A stretch of DNA of 64,000 nucleotides from Rhodopirellula sp. SM50 (lineage in GTDB: Bacteria > Planctomycetota > Planctomycetia > Pirellulales > Pirellulaceae), in NCBI RefSeq assembly GCF_002289565.1, contig NZ_NTFY01000033.1, positions 1-64,000 of the forward strand. Direction: 5' to 3'. Position 1 is the first letter of the stretch; every line of letters begins with the position of its first letter. Position numbers and translations under genes: made by a program. Shown in pieces: positions 18,070 to 26,571 of the stretch. Under the pieces are notes generated by a model, which was not told the origin of the DNA, made no database searches, and saw only the letters and a program-made list of their open reading frames with translations.

Positions 18070-18456
18070 CCGTCAATCGCCCAACAAACCGAACGTCGCC
18101 AAATGTCGCTCGACGGCATGGGGCGACCCGTCTGCGCGGTGGCAGCGACAAGACATTCGAAGGCCACTGCAACAGTCGTCTGATTGCAAACTTCTCATCG
18201 TTCCGGATCGTCGAGCAACCCATGGCATCGCTTTCTCGGCGTTTCATCAGGCACCAAAGCCGAATCACGGCCTGTGAATTGCTGTGCCAATCAGAGCAAA
18301 ACCCAATCGGGTTTTTCGCCGACTCCGGGCTTCTTGAACAGAGAATTTGAGCATCGGCTCTTCCGCCGGAGTGGACGCTGCCCTTCGGCTGCAAACAGGG
18401 AACAGAGAGAGACACCGCTCGTCATTCACGCGATGTCAAATTCTTATTGGTTCGTC

Positions 18457-19347
18457 CTAATTGGGGCGAGGACAAAGGTGATTCTCGTTAAGCGCAAAGT
18501 CTCGTAGATCGCAACCGCAGATTGGGAATTGAGAATGGATTGCATCGAGAGACGCCGGATCAAAATAATTTTCAAATGCGTGCGATATGGCAGATTTTCG
18601 ACGGGGATCAGACACGAGGAACATTACAACGGAGTCAGTTTGTAATCTCGGATGCACGAAACGAGAATGAGGGGCGATTTGATATCCCATCCGATTGTAC
18701 AGGGGGATCATCGGTATGTGAACGTTGATCAAATCGATTCTCATCCCGTCTAAATGTTGATCCCTCCAAACGGCAGCAACAAATTCAAACACCTCTTTCG
18801 GGCTTCCACGGTGTAGTGGCGACTTGGTTAGACGCGAAGCGGAACCTATTAACGGTCTCAGCATTTTCAGGACTGGGGACGGATAGTAGCTTTCGCAATC
18901 AAGTTCTCCGCGTCGTGCTTGGTTTACACGCATCGTGACAGTTGGGACACCATTTTGCTCTTGGATATAGTGATCGGCTGTTTCGTCAAATTCGTCTGTT
19001 GTGGGCGTTGTCGACGTGTGCTGCAACCTAAGGTCGATGACGTGCGAAAACTCTGGGGCATCCGATCGTAGTTTTCGAATACGCGCATGTTCCAAAGGCG
19101 ATGACGCCGACGCGCATAAAGGCCGCAGCGTGGTGAGAGGGCCAATATCTGGGATCGAGTCTATTTTCGACTGCGTGGTTTCGTTGTAAATGTAAAGCAA
19201 ATTTTCGTCTTCAGAACGGACTCGTGCATGCGAACCGTCGCAATATGGTTTGTTTTGACTCAATCCGCATCTGCATACCCATTGCGCGCGAGTACTCGGT
19301 GGAATTTTGAGTGGCGAATCAGCAGTATGTCGAATTAATCGTGGCAT
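18457..19347 (-). CDS. CDGSH iron-sulfur / GNAT-like fusion
   Basis: This is a protein of about 296 residues. The N-terminus has a CDGSH-type [2Fe-2S] motif (CRCGLSQNKPYCDGSHARV, residues about 26-44). The remaining 240 residues resemble the GNAT acyltransferases related to N-acyl amino acid and acyl-homoserine-lactone synthases, with a late YNRMGYQ helix-strand. The start at 19347 has GGGAG upstream and overlaps the preceding gene by 13 bases, so translation is coupled. It is the last gene of a four-gene operon with two diiron oxidases. It ends 6 bases from an IS91 right end, the junction reading GACGAAC on the minus strand. The enzyme activity is inferred only. Confidence 0.7.
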   Translation of the reverse strand: MPRLIRHTADSPLKIPPSTRAQWVCRCGLSQNKPYCDGSHARVRSEDENLLYIYNETTQSKIDSIPDIGPLTTLRPLCASASSPLEHARIRKLRSDAPEFSHVIDLRLQHTSTTPTTDEFDETADHYIQEQNGVPTVTMRVNQARRGELDCESYYPSPVLKMLRPLIGSASRLTKSPLHRGSPKEVFEFVAAVWRDQHLDGMRIDLINVHIPMIPLYNRMGYQIAPHSRFVHPRLQTDSVVMFLVSDPRRKSAISHAFENYFDPASLDAIHSQFPICGCDLRDFALNENHLCPRPN

Positions 19348-20060
19348 ACTCGTTCTCCCGTTGCGCGGAGGAAGGCAGCGTTCCACAGTGCATGAGGATA
19401 AACAACGCGAAACGTATCAAATCCGTACTGGATATGCGAAGCAGCATCATCATATCGGTTGAGACATTCCGCAATTACGTTAGCTAGCATGTCCGCATGT
19501 CGAACATCTTCTTCCGCGTGCAATCTCATGAATTCCAGCCGATCATCTGGATATCCAGCGCGTAGCAGTGTCGGTGCGACCTTTTCGGTCATCAGTGTTG
19601 TGAATTTTTCAAAAAAGTACATAAAGCCAAGGTGACAAAGCGGATGTTCCCGTTCGCCGAGATTTCGAACCGTGCCGATAAGTGCTTGCGCGGTCGGGGT
19701 GGGTCTCGAATCGCGACAGGCGATTTGGTTGTTAGTCAGGATGGCATAGTCCGCTGCGGCAATCGCACCGTGTCCAACCTCTTCAACCTGCACAGCAATC
19801 ATTGCGCGAATTAAGCCCTGTTCATCGATCACAGTGCCGAGGCGGCCGACAGCGGAGAAGACGGCTTTGTTTACTTCGAGCTGATACGAGCCGATATCTC
19901 GCATTACTTCCGCCATGATCTTAAGTACGATTGATGACGGAGTCGTTGGCGCTATGAACGTCTTCCAGTACGCCTGATGCTCGACTTCTGTTTCGATTTC
20001 AAACAACAGTTGATCAAGGTTATCGAGGAATTCGAAGTTGGTTACAACGGCGTGTGCCAT
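19335..20060 (-). CDS. heme-oxygenase-like diiron oxidase 1
   Basis: This is a 241-residue all-helical protein of the iron-containing redox enzyme (CADD/PqqC-like, HDO) group. Metal-ligand motifs are EEVGH near residue 93 and HAEEDVRH near residue 188. The latter has the His-x3-Asp-x2-His spacing of the diiron oxidases SznF and CADD. Such enzymes activate O2 to hydroxylate, cleave or decarboxylate amine or fatty-acid substrates. It has a good ribosome-binding site (AGGAG). It is paralogous to the next gene upstream in the same operon. The product is unknown. Confidence 0.78.
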   Translation of the reverse strand: MAHAVVTNFEFLDNLDQLLFEIETEVEHQAYWKTFIAPTTPSSIVLKIMAEVMRDIGSYQLEVNKAVFSAVGRLGTVIDEQGLIRAMIAVQVEEVGHGAIAAADYAILTNNQIACRDSRPTPTAQALIGTVRNLGEREHPLCHLGFMYFFEKFTTLMTEKVAPTLLRAGYPDDRLEFMRLHAEEDVRHADMLANVIAECLNRYDDAASHIQYGFDTFRVVYPHALWNAAFLRATGERVCHD

Positions 20061-20205
20061 AGCTACTCCTAGATGGAATGAAAACGGGACTATTGAAGGG
20101 ACGAACGTTTACGTTCAACACCAGCGATAACCGGGCAATGTGATCGAAGCGGAGGCAGCGAAAAATGCCGAAGGCAACACCGCCGTAGTTATCCGACGCG
20201 CGTGA

Positions 20206-20946
20206 TCATGCGTCCGACCGCATTGCTCTCTCGTACGCAGTTCGCCAGACGGGAATGGGGTAAACGGCTTCGAAATATTCGTATCCCCGCTGAACAGAAT
20301 CAAGTGCTTCAGGATAGCTTGAAACAACTTCAGCAATCAGGTGGTTTACCAGTCTCGCGTGTTTCAGGTCTTCAGTCGAATGGAACTCAACGTATTCAAG
20401 CTGATCTTCCCTCATTCCTTTTGCTCGGAGTCCCTCTTTTACGGCATCAGTTACGATCGGAGTCAAGCCCTCAAAAAGATACAACGCGTCAATGTAAGCG
20501 AATGGATCCCTGAGTTGCGTGATCATCCACCAAACGCCAGCAACCGCGAATGAAGGTGGGCTCATCGGCAAGTTTCTCGCGTAGGTTTCATCACCGCCCA
20601 TGTTAACGAAATCGCGGAGCGCCATCTCGCCATGGTCCCATTCGTCAGCTTGGTGGTACAGCATTGATCGAATCATTTTGGGCTTCATTGAGCGAGGCAA
20701 TTGCGCAATTGAAGCTATTGCGGCTTCAATAACATGTGGCTGGTATCCAACTATCTCGAGGTAAATTTCCCGCATTATTGCCTGGACAACATGATCGGGA
20801 GTGGTTGGGTCTGTAACCGTCAGCCAAAACGGCTCTTGCTTCATGCGTTCGAGCAGTTCATCAACTCGGCCAGCAAGCCAGGATACGATCTCAGCGTCTT
20901 GGCATTTCAAGTCATCAGTGGATTCAATACTGCTAGTTGAGGACAT
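20206..20946 (-). CDS. heme-oxygenase-like diiron oxidase 2
   Basis: This is a 246-residue paralogue of the preceding oxidase. The ligand motifs are DEWDHGE near residue 98 and HSTEDLKH near residue 192, again His-x3-Asp-x2-His. The start at 20946 is chosen for its AAGGA ribosome-binding site and overlaps the upstream GNAT-like gene by 14 bases. The spacer to the downstream oxidase is 145 bases and has a weakly attC-like palindrome. Two different HDOs side by side suggest successive oxidations of one substrate or a heterodimer. The substrate cannot be named from sequence. Confidence 0.78.
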   Translation of the reverse strand: MSSTSSIESTDDLKCQDAEIVSWLAGRVDELLERMKQEPFWLTVTDPTTPDHVVQAIMREIYLEIVGYQPHVIEAAIASIAQLPRSMKPKMIRSMLYHQADEWDHGEMALRDFVNMGGDETYARNLPMSPPSFAVAGVWWMITQLRDPFAYIDALYLFEGLTPIVTDAVKEGLRAKGMREDQLEYVEFHSTEDLKHARLVNHLIAEVVSSYPEALDSVQRGYEYFEAVYPIPVWRTAYERAMRSDA

Positions 20947-21538
20947 ATGTCTTTGTTCCTTTTGGAGTAGAGGCAGTTGCACGGGATTTGGCGAAGGGCG
21001 ATTTGATTGATCTCAGGTAGGCTTGATCGGCTAAATCAAGCTTCATTACGACTACATCCCCATACTCAGGGTGCGAAATCTCGCGGACCCTTTTGTGCCC
21101 CATTCTGAAGAAGAATTTGTCAAGCGGCGGATTGCAGTCGATAAAGTCAGTTTGAATGGCGTGTTGCTGTGCGAATTGAAAGACAGCCTTGGACAGTTTC
21201 ACTGCTAGCGTACCTGAGCGAAACTCTTTGGCGATCATTAGGCGTGTCGTTATAGAGGTTGAAACCCGCTGCTGCTCACTCAGGGAGCCAAGACCATAAA
21301 AGTCGTCGTACTCGCCAACGCTACCATCACGTAGGAATTTAATTCTCAACGTCCCCACGATCGCGCCATGTTCGTACGCGACAAGGGTGTGTCCGAAATC
21401 ATCAAGCGAATCGCGGATACTACGCTGGGAATGATCCGCGTACCGCTGAGGGCGATTCATCTCCAAAACGTAGATTGAGTATCGAAAACGGTACACTTCT
21501 GACAACTCGATCGCCGTTTTGGCAAGCCTAATTTCCAT
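20933..21538 (-). CDS. N-acyl amino acid synthase-like GNAT protein
   Basis: This is a protein of about 201 residues resembling the autoinducer-synthase-like GNAT group (FeeM-type N-acyl amino acid synthases). The opening VYRFRYSIYVLEMNR is typical of that group, with a strand IVGTLRIKFL and a late LDKFFFRMGHKRV. These enzymes join an acyl chain from acyl-ACP to an amine such as an amino acid. The start at 21538 has GGGGA five bases upstream; a TTG start 21 bases earlier is also open. It is the first gene of the operon, 14 bases overlapping the diiron oxidase. The downstream order suggests acylation followed by oxidation. Confidence 0.68.
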   Translation of the reverse strand: MEIRLAKTAIELSEVYRFRYSIYVLEMNRPQRYADHSQRSIRDSLDDFGHTLVAYEHGAIVGTLRIKFLRDGSVGEYDDFYGLGSLSEQQRVSTSITTRLMIAKEFRSGTLAVKLSKAVFQFAQQHAIQTDFIDCNPPLDKFFFRMGHKRVREISHPEYGDVVVMKLDLADQAYLRSIKSPFAKSRATASTPKGTKTYVLN

Positions 21539-21583
21539 TGCATCCCCATTGAGCCGCAAGCAGCGATCCGCACGAACAAAGAG

Positions 21584-23827
21584 CTAAGCTGATTTCTGTC
21601 CGTCGCCCCAAAAAACCGTCACGACATGTGTGTCCGCGGGACTCTCGTCTTCGTAAATTCCCGTAGCGGTCACCGTGTCATTTTCGTCAGCCACCGGCGT
21701 CGCATCGATCGAAACAAGCGCCGGCGCCGAATTCAACACGGTCAATGTGGCCTGTGAGGTGGATGATGCTCCCAATCGATCGGTCGCACGTACGCGGATA
21801 ACAAAGTCGCCGTTGTCGTCGATCTCGTGCGCGACCAAGTCATTCCACGTGATGACGGGACGCGCTCCCTGGGCATCGTCAAATCGCCCATCGCCGCCAA
21901 GGTCCCAATCGAAACGCAACGAGTCCGCGTCACCGGGATCGACGTCATCTCCGACGGCTTTCAGATTCAGCAGATCTCCTTCGTCGATAAGGTACATTCC
22001 ACCCGCAAAAACGTCGGGAGCCGCATTGGTCACCGTCAGCCGCACACTGGAAATGCGTTCCGAAGCGTCGCCGACCCAGCCGTCTGAATCGGCATCGACT
22101 GCCCGTAGTTCGACGCGGAAATCGCCCGGGCCAAACTCGTCCAGCGAAATGCGGTCGTTAGCGCCGACCTGCACGGAACGGATGACGACATCATCCTGAT
22201 AGATGGTGGCATCGACGCTGGCGATCCCTGAGTCGTCTGTGACTGACCAGGAGACCGAGTTGGCGATCCCGTGCGATTCTGTGTGCGAATCGTCCAGCAG
22301 CGGAGAGCCGTCGGAGGTGAAAAACGCGATGGTCGGTTTCGCCGTATCGTCGTCGTAAATGGTGAACGATGTCGAGCGAGACGAGGTAACTGAGGAGTCG
22401 TCGATGCTGCCCGAGCCATCCCAATCACGATCGTCGTCGACAGCCGAGCGGCTCAACACGTAGTTGCCGGGAGGCTGCGCGTCAAAACTGAAGGAGCCGC
22501 TAACCGGAGCCCCTCCGCTCGCCCATGTGCCAGGCGAGAGACGTTCTCCATGCCGGCCCGTCGCCGTAATACTGACTTCGCGCACGCTCGATTCGTCCGT
22601 TGCGTCCCAGCGAAACGTTAGCGGCGCGCTATCGGCGATCCGGCGGCTGGCGGGGCCCGTCAAGGTAATCGTTGGTCCGCTACTGTCATCGTCCTGAACG
22701 ATCACTTTTTGCTTTATTGTGACGCTGTTAAAAGCGTGCGCGGTAATCGAAAAGACGTACTCTCCTAAGCCGTACTGGTTGAAATCGACGCTTCCGGACG
22801 GTGAGACCTCGCCGCTCAGTTCCGGTATCCGCTCCCCCTCACGATAGACCTGCAGCTCGACGGAACTGGGCGTATCTTGCTCGCCCCACGAGAAAACGTG
22901 GTTGCGAACATCCCAGCGGAAAACCTGGTCGGCTGCATCATCTTCTGTAACGGATCTCCCGTAGTTCGTCTCGATCGTCGGCCGAGCTTCCAGCTTCTCG
23001 CCGATGATGTTTCTCAACTGCTGTTCGATCCAGTCATCGTGGGACAGCTTGCCATGGTCGGTCCGGGTGGTCGTCGTGGTCCCACTGAAAGCTTTGCAGA
23101 AGCCTTTCAGGTAGTCCGGCGCGGTGCAGCCGCGTTTTTTCGTGCCTCCGGCTGCATTGCGTATGTCGTTCTGTTTCAGTTGGTCATCGAACGTAGATGC
23201 CGTGTCTTGAACGGCGATTCTTCCATCCGAGCCATAATCGACCGGCCAGGGATAATTCTGCTGCCAGCGGTTGAAAAAGTACCCCACGCTCTCCGGAACA
23301 GAGACGTCTTGGAGCGGCTTTCGGAAACCGGTCGTAATCCGTGAAACGGGGTCGATCGTGGCCAGCAGATCGATTTCCGCGGAAAGCGTAGCCTTAGAGG
23401 CGAGCAACGCTTTCTCGCCACCAATACTGTGGCCGACAAGGATCACCACATCGTCCGGTTTCGTGGACGCGCTGATATACGCTCCGTATGCAGCGGCGAA
23501 TGTCACAGAATCGTAGGCCTCTCGAATCAATTCGATCCTGGATCCGCCTCGGCCATTAAAAGAGGCGTTCAGTTCATCGTAGATTTCTTTGGCAGGGATT
23601 GGCCCCTCTGCAAAAAGTCCTCCTGGTGCGAAAAAAGCCCGCACATCGTCCCCCCGGAACTGATGTTCGCCGAGCAGATAGTCAGGGTAAGGGAACGCAA
23701 TCGTGTCACTCACCAACAGCCTCCGCGCTTCAAGTGCCTGGTACTGTAGCCTCCGCCGGCGACTAGCAGTGCGTTGGTGACCACGGGCATTCCTTGAGGA
23801 TCGACGCAAACGGTGTAACAGTGACAT
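21584..23827 (-). CDS. LEPR-XLL alpha/beta hydrolase with Ig-like repeats, 3' truncated
   Basis: This is a 747-residue exported surface protein. The N-terminus has the planctomycete LEPR-XLL-like motif (LQYQALEARRLLVSD). A hydrolase domain follows with a nucleophile elbow GHSIGGEKAL near residue 130. The C-terminal half is a series of Ig/PKD-like repeats marked by SWSVTDDSG, FDWDLGGDG and related segments. The reading frame stops abruptly in the middle of a repeat (TVFWGDGQKSA), where the adjoining operon DNA begins. The gene was therefore probably cut by the island junction near 21590. The truncated product may not be functional. Confidence 0.75.
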   Translation of the reverse strand: MSLLHRLRRSSRNARGHQRTASRRRRLQYQALEARRLLVSDTIAFPYPDYLLGEHQFRGDDVRAFFAPGGLFAEGPIPAKEIYDELNASFNGRGGSRIELIREAYDSVTFAAAYGAYISASTKPDDVVILVGHSIGGEKALLASKATLSAEIDLLATIDPVSRITTGFRKPLQDVSVPESVGYFFNRWQQNYPWPVDYGSDGRIAVQDTASTFDDQLKQNDIRNAAGGTKKRGCTAPDYLKGFCKAFSGTTTTTRTDHGKLSHDDWIEQQLRNIIGEKLEARPTIETNYGRSVTEDDAADQVFRWDVRNHVFSWGEQDTPSSVELQVYREGERIPELSGEVSPSGSVDFNQYGLGEYVFSITAHAFNSVTIKQKVIVQDDDSSGPTITLTGPASRRIADSAPLTFRWDATDESSVREVSITATGRHGERLSPGTWASGGAPVSGSFSFDAQPPGNYVLSRSAVDDDRDWDGSGSIDDSSVTSSRSTSFTIYDDDTAKPTIAFFTSDGSPLLDDSHTESHGIANSVSWSVTDDSGIASVDATIYQDDVVIRSVQVGANDRISLDEFGPGDFRVELRAVDADSDGWVGDASERISSVRLTVTNAAPDVFAGGMYLIDEGDLLNLKAVGDDVDPGDADSLRFDWDLGGDGRFDDAQGARPVITWNDLVAHEIDDNGDFVIRVRATDRLGASSTSQATLTVLNSAPALVSIDATPVADENDTVTATGIYEDESPADTHVVTVFWGDGQKSA

Positions 23828-24041
23828 AAGCTCTCAATGTGGTAATCCGCAAACTTCTGTGGCGCATCCGATCTGCAGCGGCGTATTGCCAAGCAAGGTG
23901 TTCGTCGGGCCATCACCACTCCATGCTCCGCCCAGGGTCATTTGGGGTCAGCTTTTTTTTGAAATTGAGAATTTTTCGATCCGAAGGGCGGACAAGGTGT
24001 CAGGGGCAGAAAACCGATGGGTGCTAGAGTATCCTGCTTTT

Positions 24042-24635
24042 ATGAATGACTTGACGCAGTTAATCCATAAGATTGCAGGATGGCGATCTAGCGGCTTCCG
24101 AGGAACTCTTGCCGCTGGTTTACGACGAACTGCGGAAGCTGGCTGCCGCGAAAATGGCCGGCGAGCGTCTCGACCACACTCTGCCTCCGACGGCGTTGGT
24201 GCATGAGGCTTATTTGCGGCTGATCGGCTCGGACAAAAACGATGGTTCCGTTCGAGGCGCCCGGTGGGAGGGACGCGGGCATTTCTTTGCGGCTGCGGCC
24301 GAAGCGATGCGGCGGATCCTTGTCGATCACGCCCGCAATTCCAGACGTCTGAAGCGGGGTGGCGAATTCCGCAAGTTCTCGCTCGAGGGCATCGAGCTCG
24401 CTTGGAACCCCAAATACGGTCACATCCTCGAACTCAGCGAGTCGCTCGATGGACTAGCCGAGGTGGCTCCCGAGGCAGCCGAACTGGTCAAGTTACGCTG
24501 TTTCGCCGGGCAAACCTTCCCCGAAGCAGCGGCGTTACTAGGAATTTCGATACGACGGCCAAGCGACGTTGGGCATTTGCCCGGGCTTGGCTCTACCAAG
24601 CGATGCTGGACCAAGAATCACAAGAGGAAAGTTGA
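24042..24635 (+). pseudogene. ECF sigma factor pseudogene (two frameshifts)
   Basis: The sequence encodes a planctomycete ECF sigma factor but in three frames. The start [11 protein letters not shown] (from 24042) shifts frame at about 24075 into [21 protein letters not shown], which carries sigma region 2 through to region 4 ([11 protein letters not shown]). A second shift near 24545 moves to [20 protein letters not shown] and the true stop at 24635. Two frameshifts in 594 bases indicate a dead gene unless they are sequencing errors. Sigma factors of this group normally sit beside exported or kinase genes; the LEPR-XLL gene is divergent from it. Confidence 0.8.
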
Positions 24636-24722
24636 GCGATTATTGTTGGAGGGCGGTGCGCCGGGGTCAGGCCTTGAATTCGGTGTTCGAGGGGTGTAGC
24701 GTCAAGAGCCGCCTATCACGGA

Positions 24723-24971
24723 GTGGAGCCGACAGACTACGCTGTCTTGCGTAGCGTCGCGGCAGGCCGTGACATGGCGGCTTGGCTTTGCCGGCGATGG
24801 TCCTCAGCCACGCTGCGAGACCTGGGACCGAGGTTCGGCCTGTCGGGGGTGGACAACGTATCGAACTTGGTCCGACGAGCGGAACGGCGGCACCAGGAGT
24901 CCCCGCAGTGGCGTCAAGACGCTGCGAGTATTGAACAGCAACTCAACCTAAACACCGAACACAAGGCCTGA
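24723..24971 (+). pseudogene. REP-associated transposase C-terminal remnant
   Basis: About 80 codons resemble the DnaA-like helix-turn-helix tail of planctomycete Y1 (REP-associated) transposases: MAAWLCRRWSSATLRDLGPR followed by SGVDNVSNLVRRAERR. The catalytic HUH and tyrosine part is missing. It sits directly after the dead sigma gene in decayed DNA. Confidence 0.6.
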
Positions 24972-25376
24972 CCCCGGCGAAGCCTGCTCCCGGCGAAGCC
25001 TGCTCCCCCGATCAACCCGTTGAGCCGGAAACCGCCCCAGCGCCCGACAAAGCCATCGACGGCAAACTGGCCGACTGCTGCTCAGGCCGAGGTCCGGACG
25101 AGGCCACTCTGAAAGCGGCAGGATTGGGTCAGCCGACGAAATCGTTCAGCAGGGTCTCGTGATGTCTTTAGTCGTCCGCAGCTAGTCAAGACGTTCTGAC
25201 CACTGTGCGGATTAACCGGCTGTAAACCCGAAAGCCAAACGTTTCGAAAGAGTAGTTGTCGAAAGAGGCGATATCGCTCCAAACGAAATCGACGTAAGTC
25301 ATGGTGGGGCAGCCGCTTGTCTCAGAACCGCGAAACGAAAACTCTCTGAAACACGTTCGTTTCGGGGAGCTGAATT
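24972..25376. other. intergenic stretch without recognised gene
   Basis: About 405 bases. The first part has a short tandem duplication (cggcgaagcctgctcccgg twice). The remainder shows nothing recognisable. Small frames crossing it have no family resemblance. Confidence 0.5.
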
Positions 25377-25428
25377 TAAAAAAGCGAAAACGCCCGCGAA
25401 AGTTAGCTCCTCCGCGAGCGTTATTGTA
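25377..25428 (-). terminator. Rho-independent terminator after ARPP-like gene
   Basis: On the minus strand the sequence reads AACGCTCGCGGAGGAGC, a short loop, then TTTCGCGGGCGTTTTCGC and a T-rich tail. The GC-rich stem followed by T residues lies 20-70 bases beyond the stop codon. The stem resembles the hairpin behind the EF-Tu gene (about 41219-41250). Confidence 0.7.
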
Positions 25429-25447
25429 TTAGCAGAGTTGTTGGAGC

Positions 25448-26494
25448 TCAAATCGCGAACGGTTCGGCTCGCGTCCATGCTTGGCTCTTGACGAAGGCAC
25501 TGGTCGCTGGGAGTGATGCGTAGACGATCTTGTCGCCGTCGCGGATCACTTGACCAGTGAAGTGTTCCGAGGTTGCGGTGTCGATCGACACGTCGGCCAC
25601 GGTTTCCTCAAACAGCAAGTCAAGTGGTTCGTCGAGCAGGTCGCGGACCGTTGATCGCGCTCGCTCGTCTTCTTGCGAAGCGATCTCGGCGATCAGCGAT
25701 TCCAGTTCGTCGAGCGATGCGATTTCGACCGGCAGTTGGACTCTCGGTGATCGGTCAGGTGCACGATCTCCGTTCGCCTTGGCTGCTTCGATCGCCAACG
25801 ATCCGTAGCACTCGCGAATCAGACTTGGCCAAATGCTCAGCCAGTATTCATGCGACGGTGCTCGCTCGATGCCAACGACGCGGTCATCAACCAAGACGAT
25901 CGCACCCACTTGGCCTGGAACGCACTCGAACTCGGCGACGAATTCGTCCAGCTCCTTCTTGAATGCCTTCAAGAAGTACTCGAGGTGACCTTGGCCAGTC
26001 ACGCCAAGTCGCTGGTTGAACACCGAGATGTCGTCCCACAGCTTCTGGTAGTTCTTCTCGCCTCGCTTCTGCAGTGCGTGCTCACGCAACGCGTGCGGCA
26101 GAATCAGCATGCGGTACGAGCCCTTCTTGATGAATCCACCTTGCGATGCCTGGATGCAGGCCGCGGTGTCGTAGCGGCGATCGCCCGCAGCAGCGACCAC
26201 GCCGGCGTGTGCCATCGCGTGGTCTTGTGCGTGCTGCTTAACGACATATCCGGCATGGCACGGAACGATCATCACCGATTCGCTTGAGTTAAGGAAACCG
26301 AGCGTTCCGTAGCTGGTCGTGTACACGTCGGCATCACACTGGACCGGCGATACGAATCGATCGTCGTTCAAGTCGCTGACCAGCGGGATGACTTGCATGT
26401 AGCCAACGCTTTGCAGTCGGCCAGCTTCGCATCCGCGCAGGACTTCGCGTACTTCGATGCGCGTGCTTGTGTTCTTCTTTCGCTTACGGAACAT
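25448..26494 (-). CDS. ARPP-like conserved protein
   Basis: This is a 348-residue protein of a planctomycete-enriched family resembling ARPP proteins (ARG and Rhodanese-Phosphatase-superfamily associated proteins). Conserved blocks include GYMQVIPLVSDL, YGTLGFLNSSESVMIVPC, GYVVKQHAQDHAMAHAG and FCxxSQGG-like CIQASQGG. No catalytic motif is obvious. The start has AGGAG upstream. It lies 77 bases downstream of the Ro60-like vWA gene on the same strand and is surely co-transcribed with it. That link, and similar genes elsewhere in the window, suggest a role in RNA repair or RNP handling. The exact family name is uncertain. Confidence 0.65.
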   Translation of the reverse strand: MFRKRKKNTSTRIEVREVLRGCEAGRLQSVGYMQVIPLVSDLNDDRFVSPVQCDADVYTTSYGTLGFLNSSESVMIVPCHAGYVVKQHAQDHAMAHAGVVAAAGDRRYDTAACIQASQGGFIKKGSYRMLILPHALREHALQKRGEKNYQKLWDDISVFNQRLGVTGQGHLEYFLKAFKKELDEFVAEFECVPGQVGAIVLVDDRVVGIERAPSHEYWLSIWPSLIRECYGSLAIEAAKANGDRAPDRSPRVQLPVEIASLDELESLIAEIASQEDERARSTVRDLLDEPLDLLFEETVADVSIDTATSEHFTGQVIRDGDKIVYASLPATSAFVKSQAWTRAEPFAI

Positions 26495-26571
26495 TTTTCA
26501 AAGATCTCCTGGCTATTCACCGAGATGCCCGGCACCCGATCGTGGATCGGACGCCGGGACATTCAATGGAA

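Larger units (their letters stand above)
15856..18451 (+). mobile_element. two-gene IS91-family element
   Basis: This element is about 2.6 kb, with a tyrosine recombinase followed directly by a Y2 HUH transposase and about 380 bases of non-coding right end. The right end is fixed by comparison with two other copies (ends at about 12556 and 14179). The left end is placed just after attC-like site g near a small GCCGC/GCGGC hairpin and is less certain. There are no target duplications or inverted terminal repeats, as expected for rolling-circle IS91 elements. The right end abuts GTTC (GAAC on the minus strand). Confidence 0.8.

Noticed and set aside
20110-20200. attC site between the two diiron oxidase genes
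   Set aside because: GATAAC and GTTATC ends are present, but the arms pair poorly and the characteristic CGGAG and CCGGTGACG blocks are missing. Kept only as a remark.
25082-25282. Minus-strand 66-codon gene
   Set aside because: No ribosome-binding site, no family resemblance, and located in decayed intergenic DNA.
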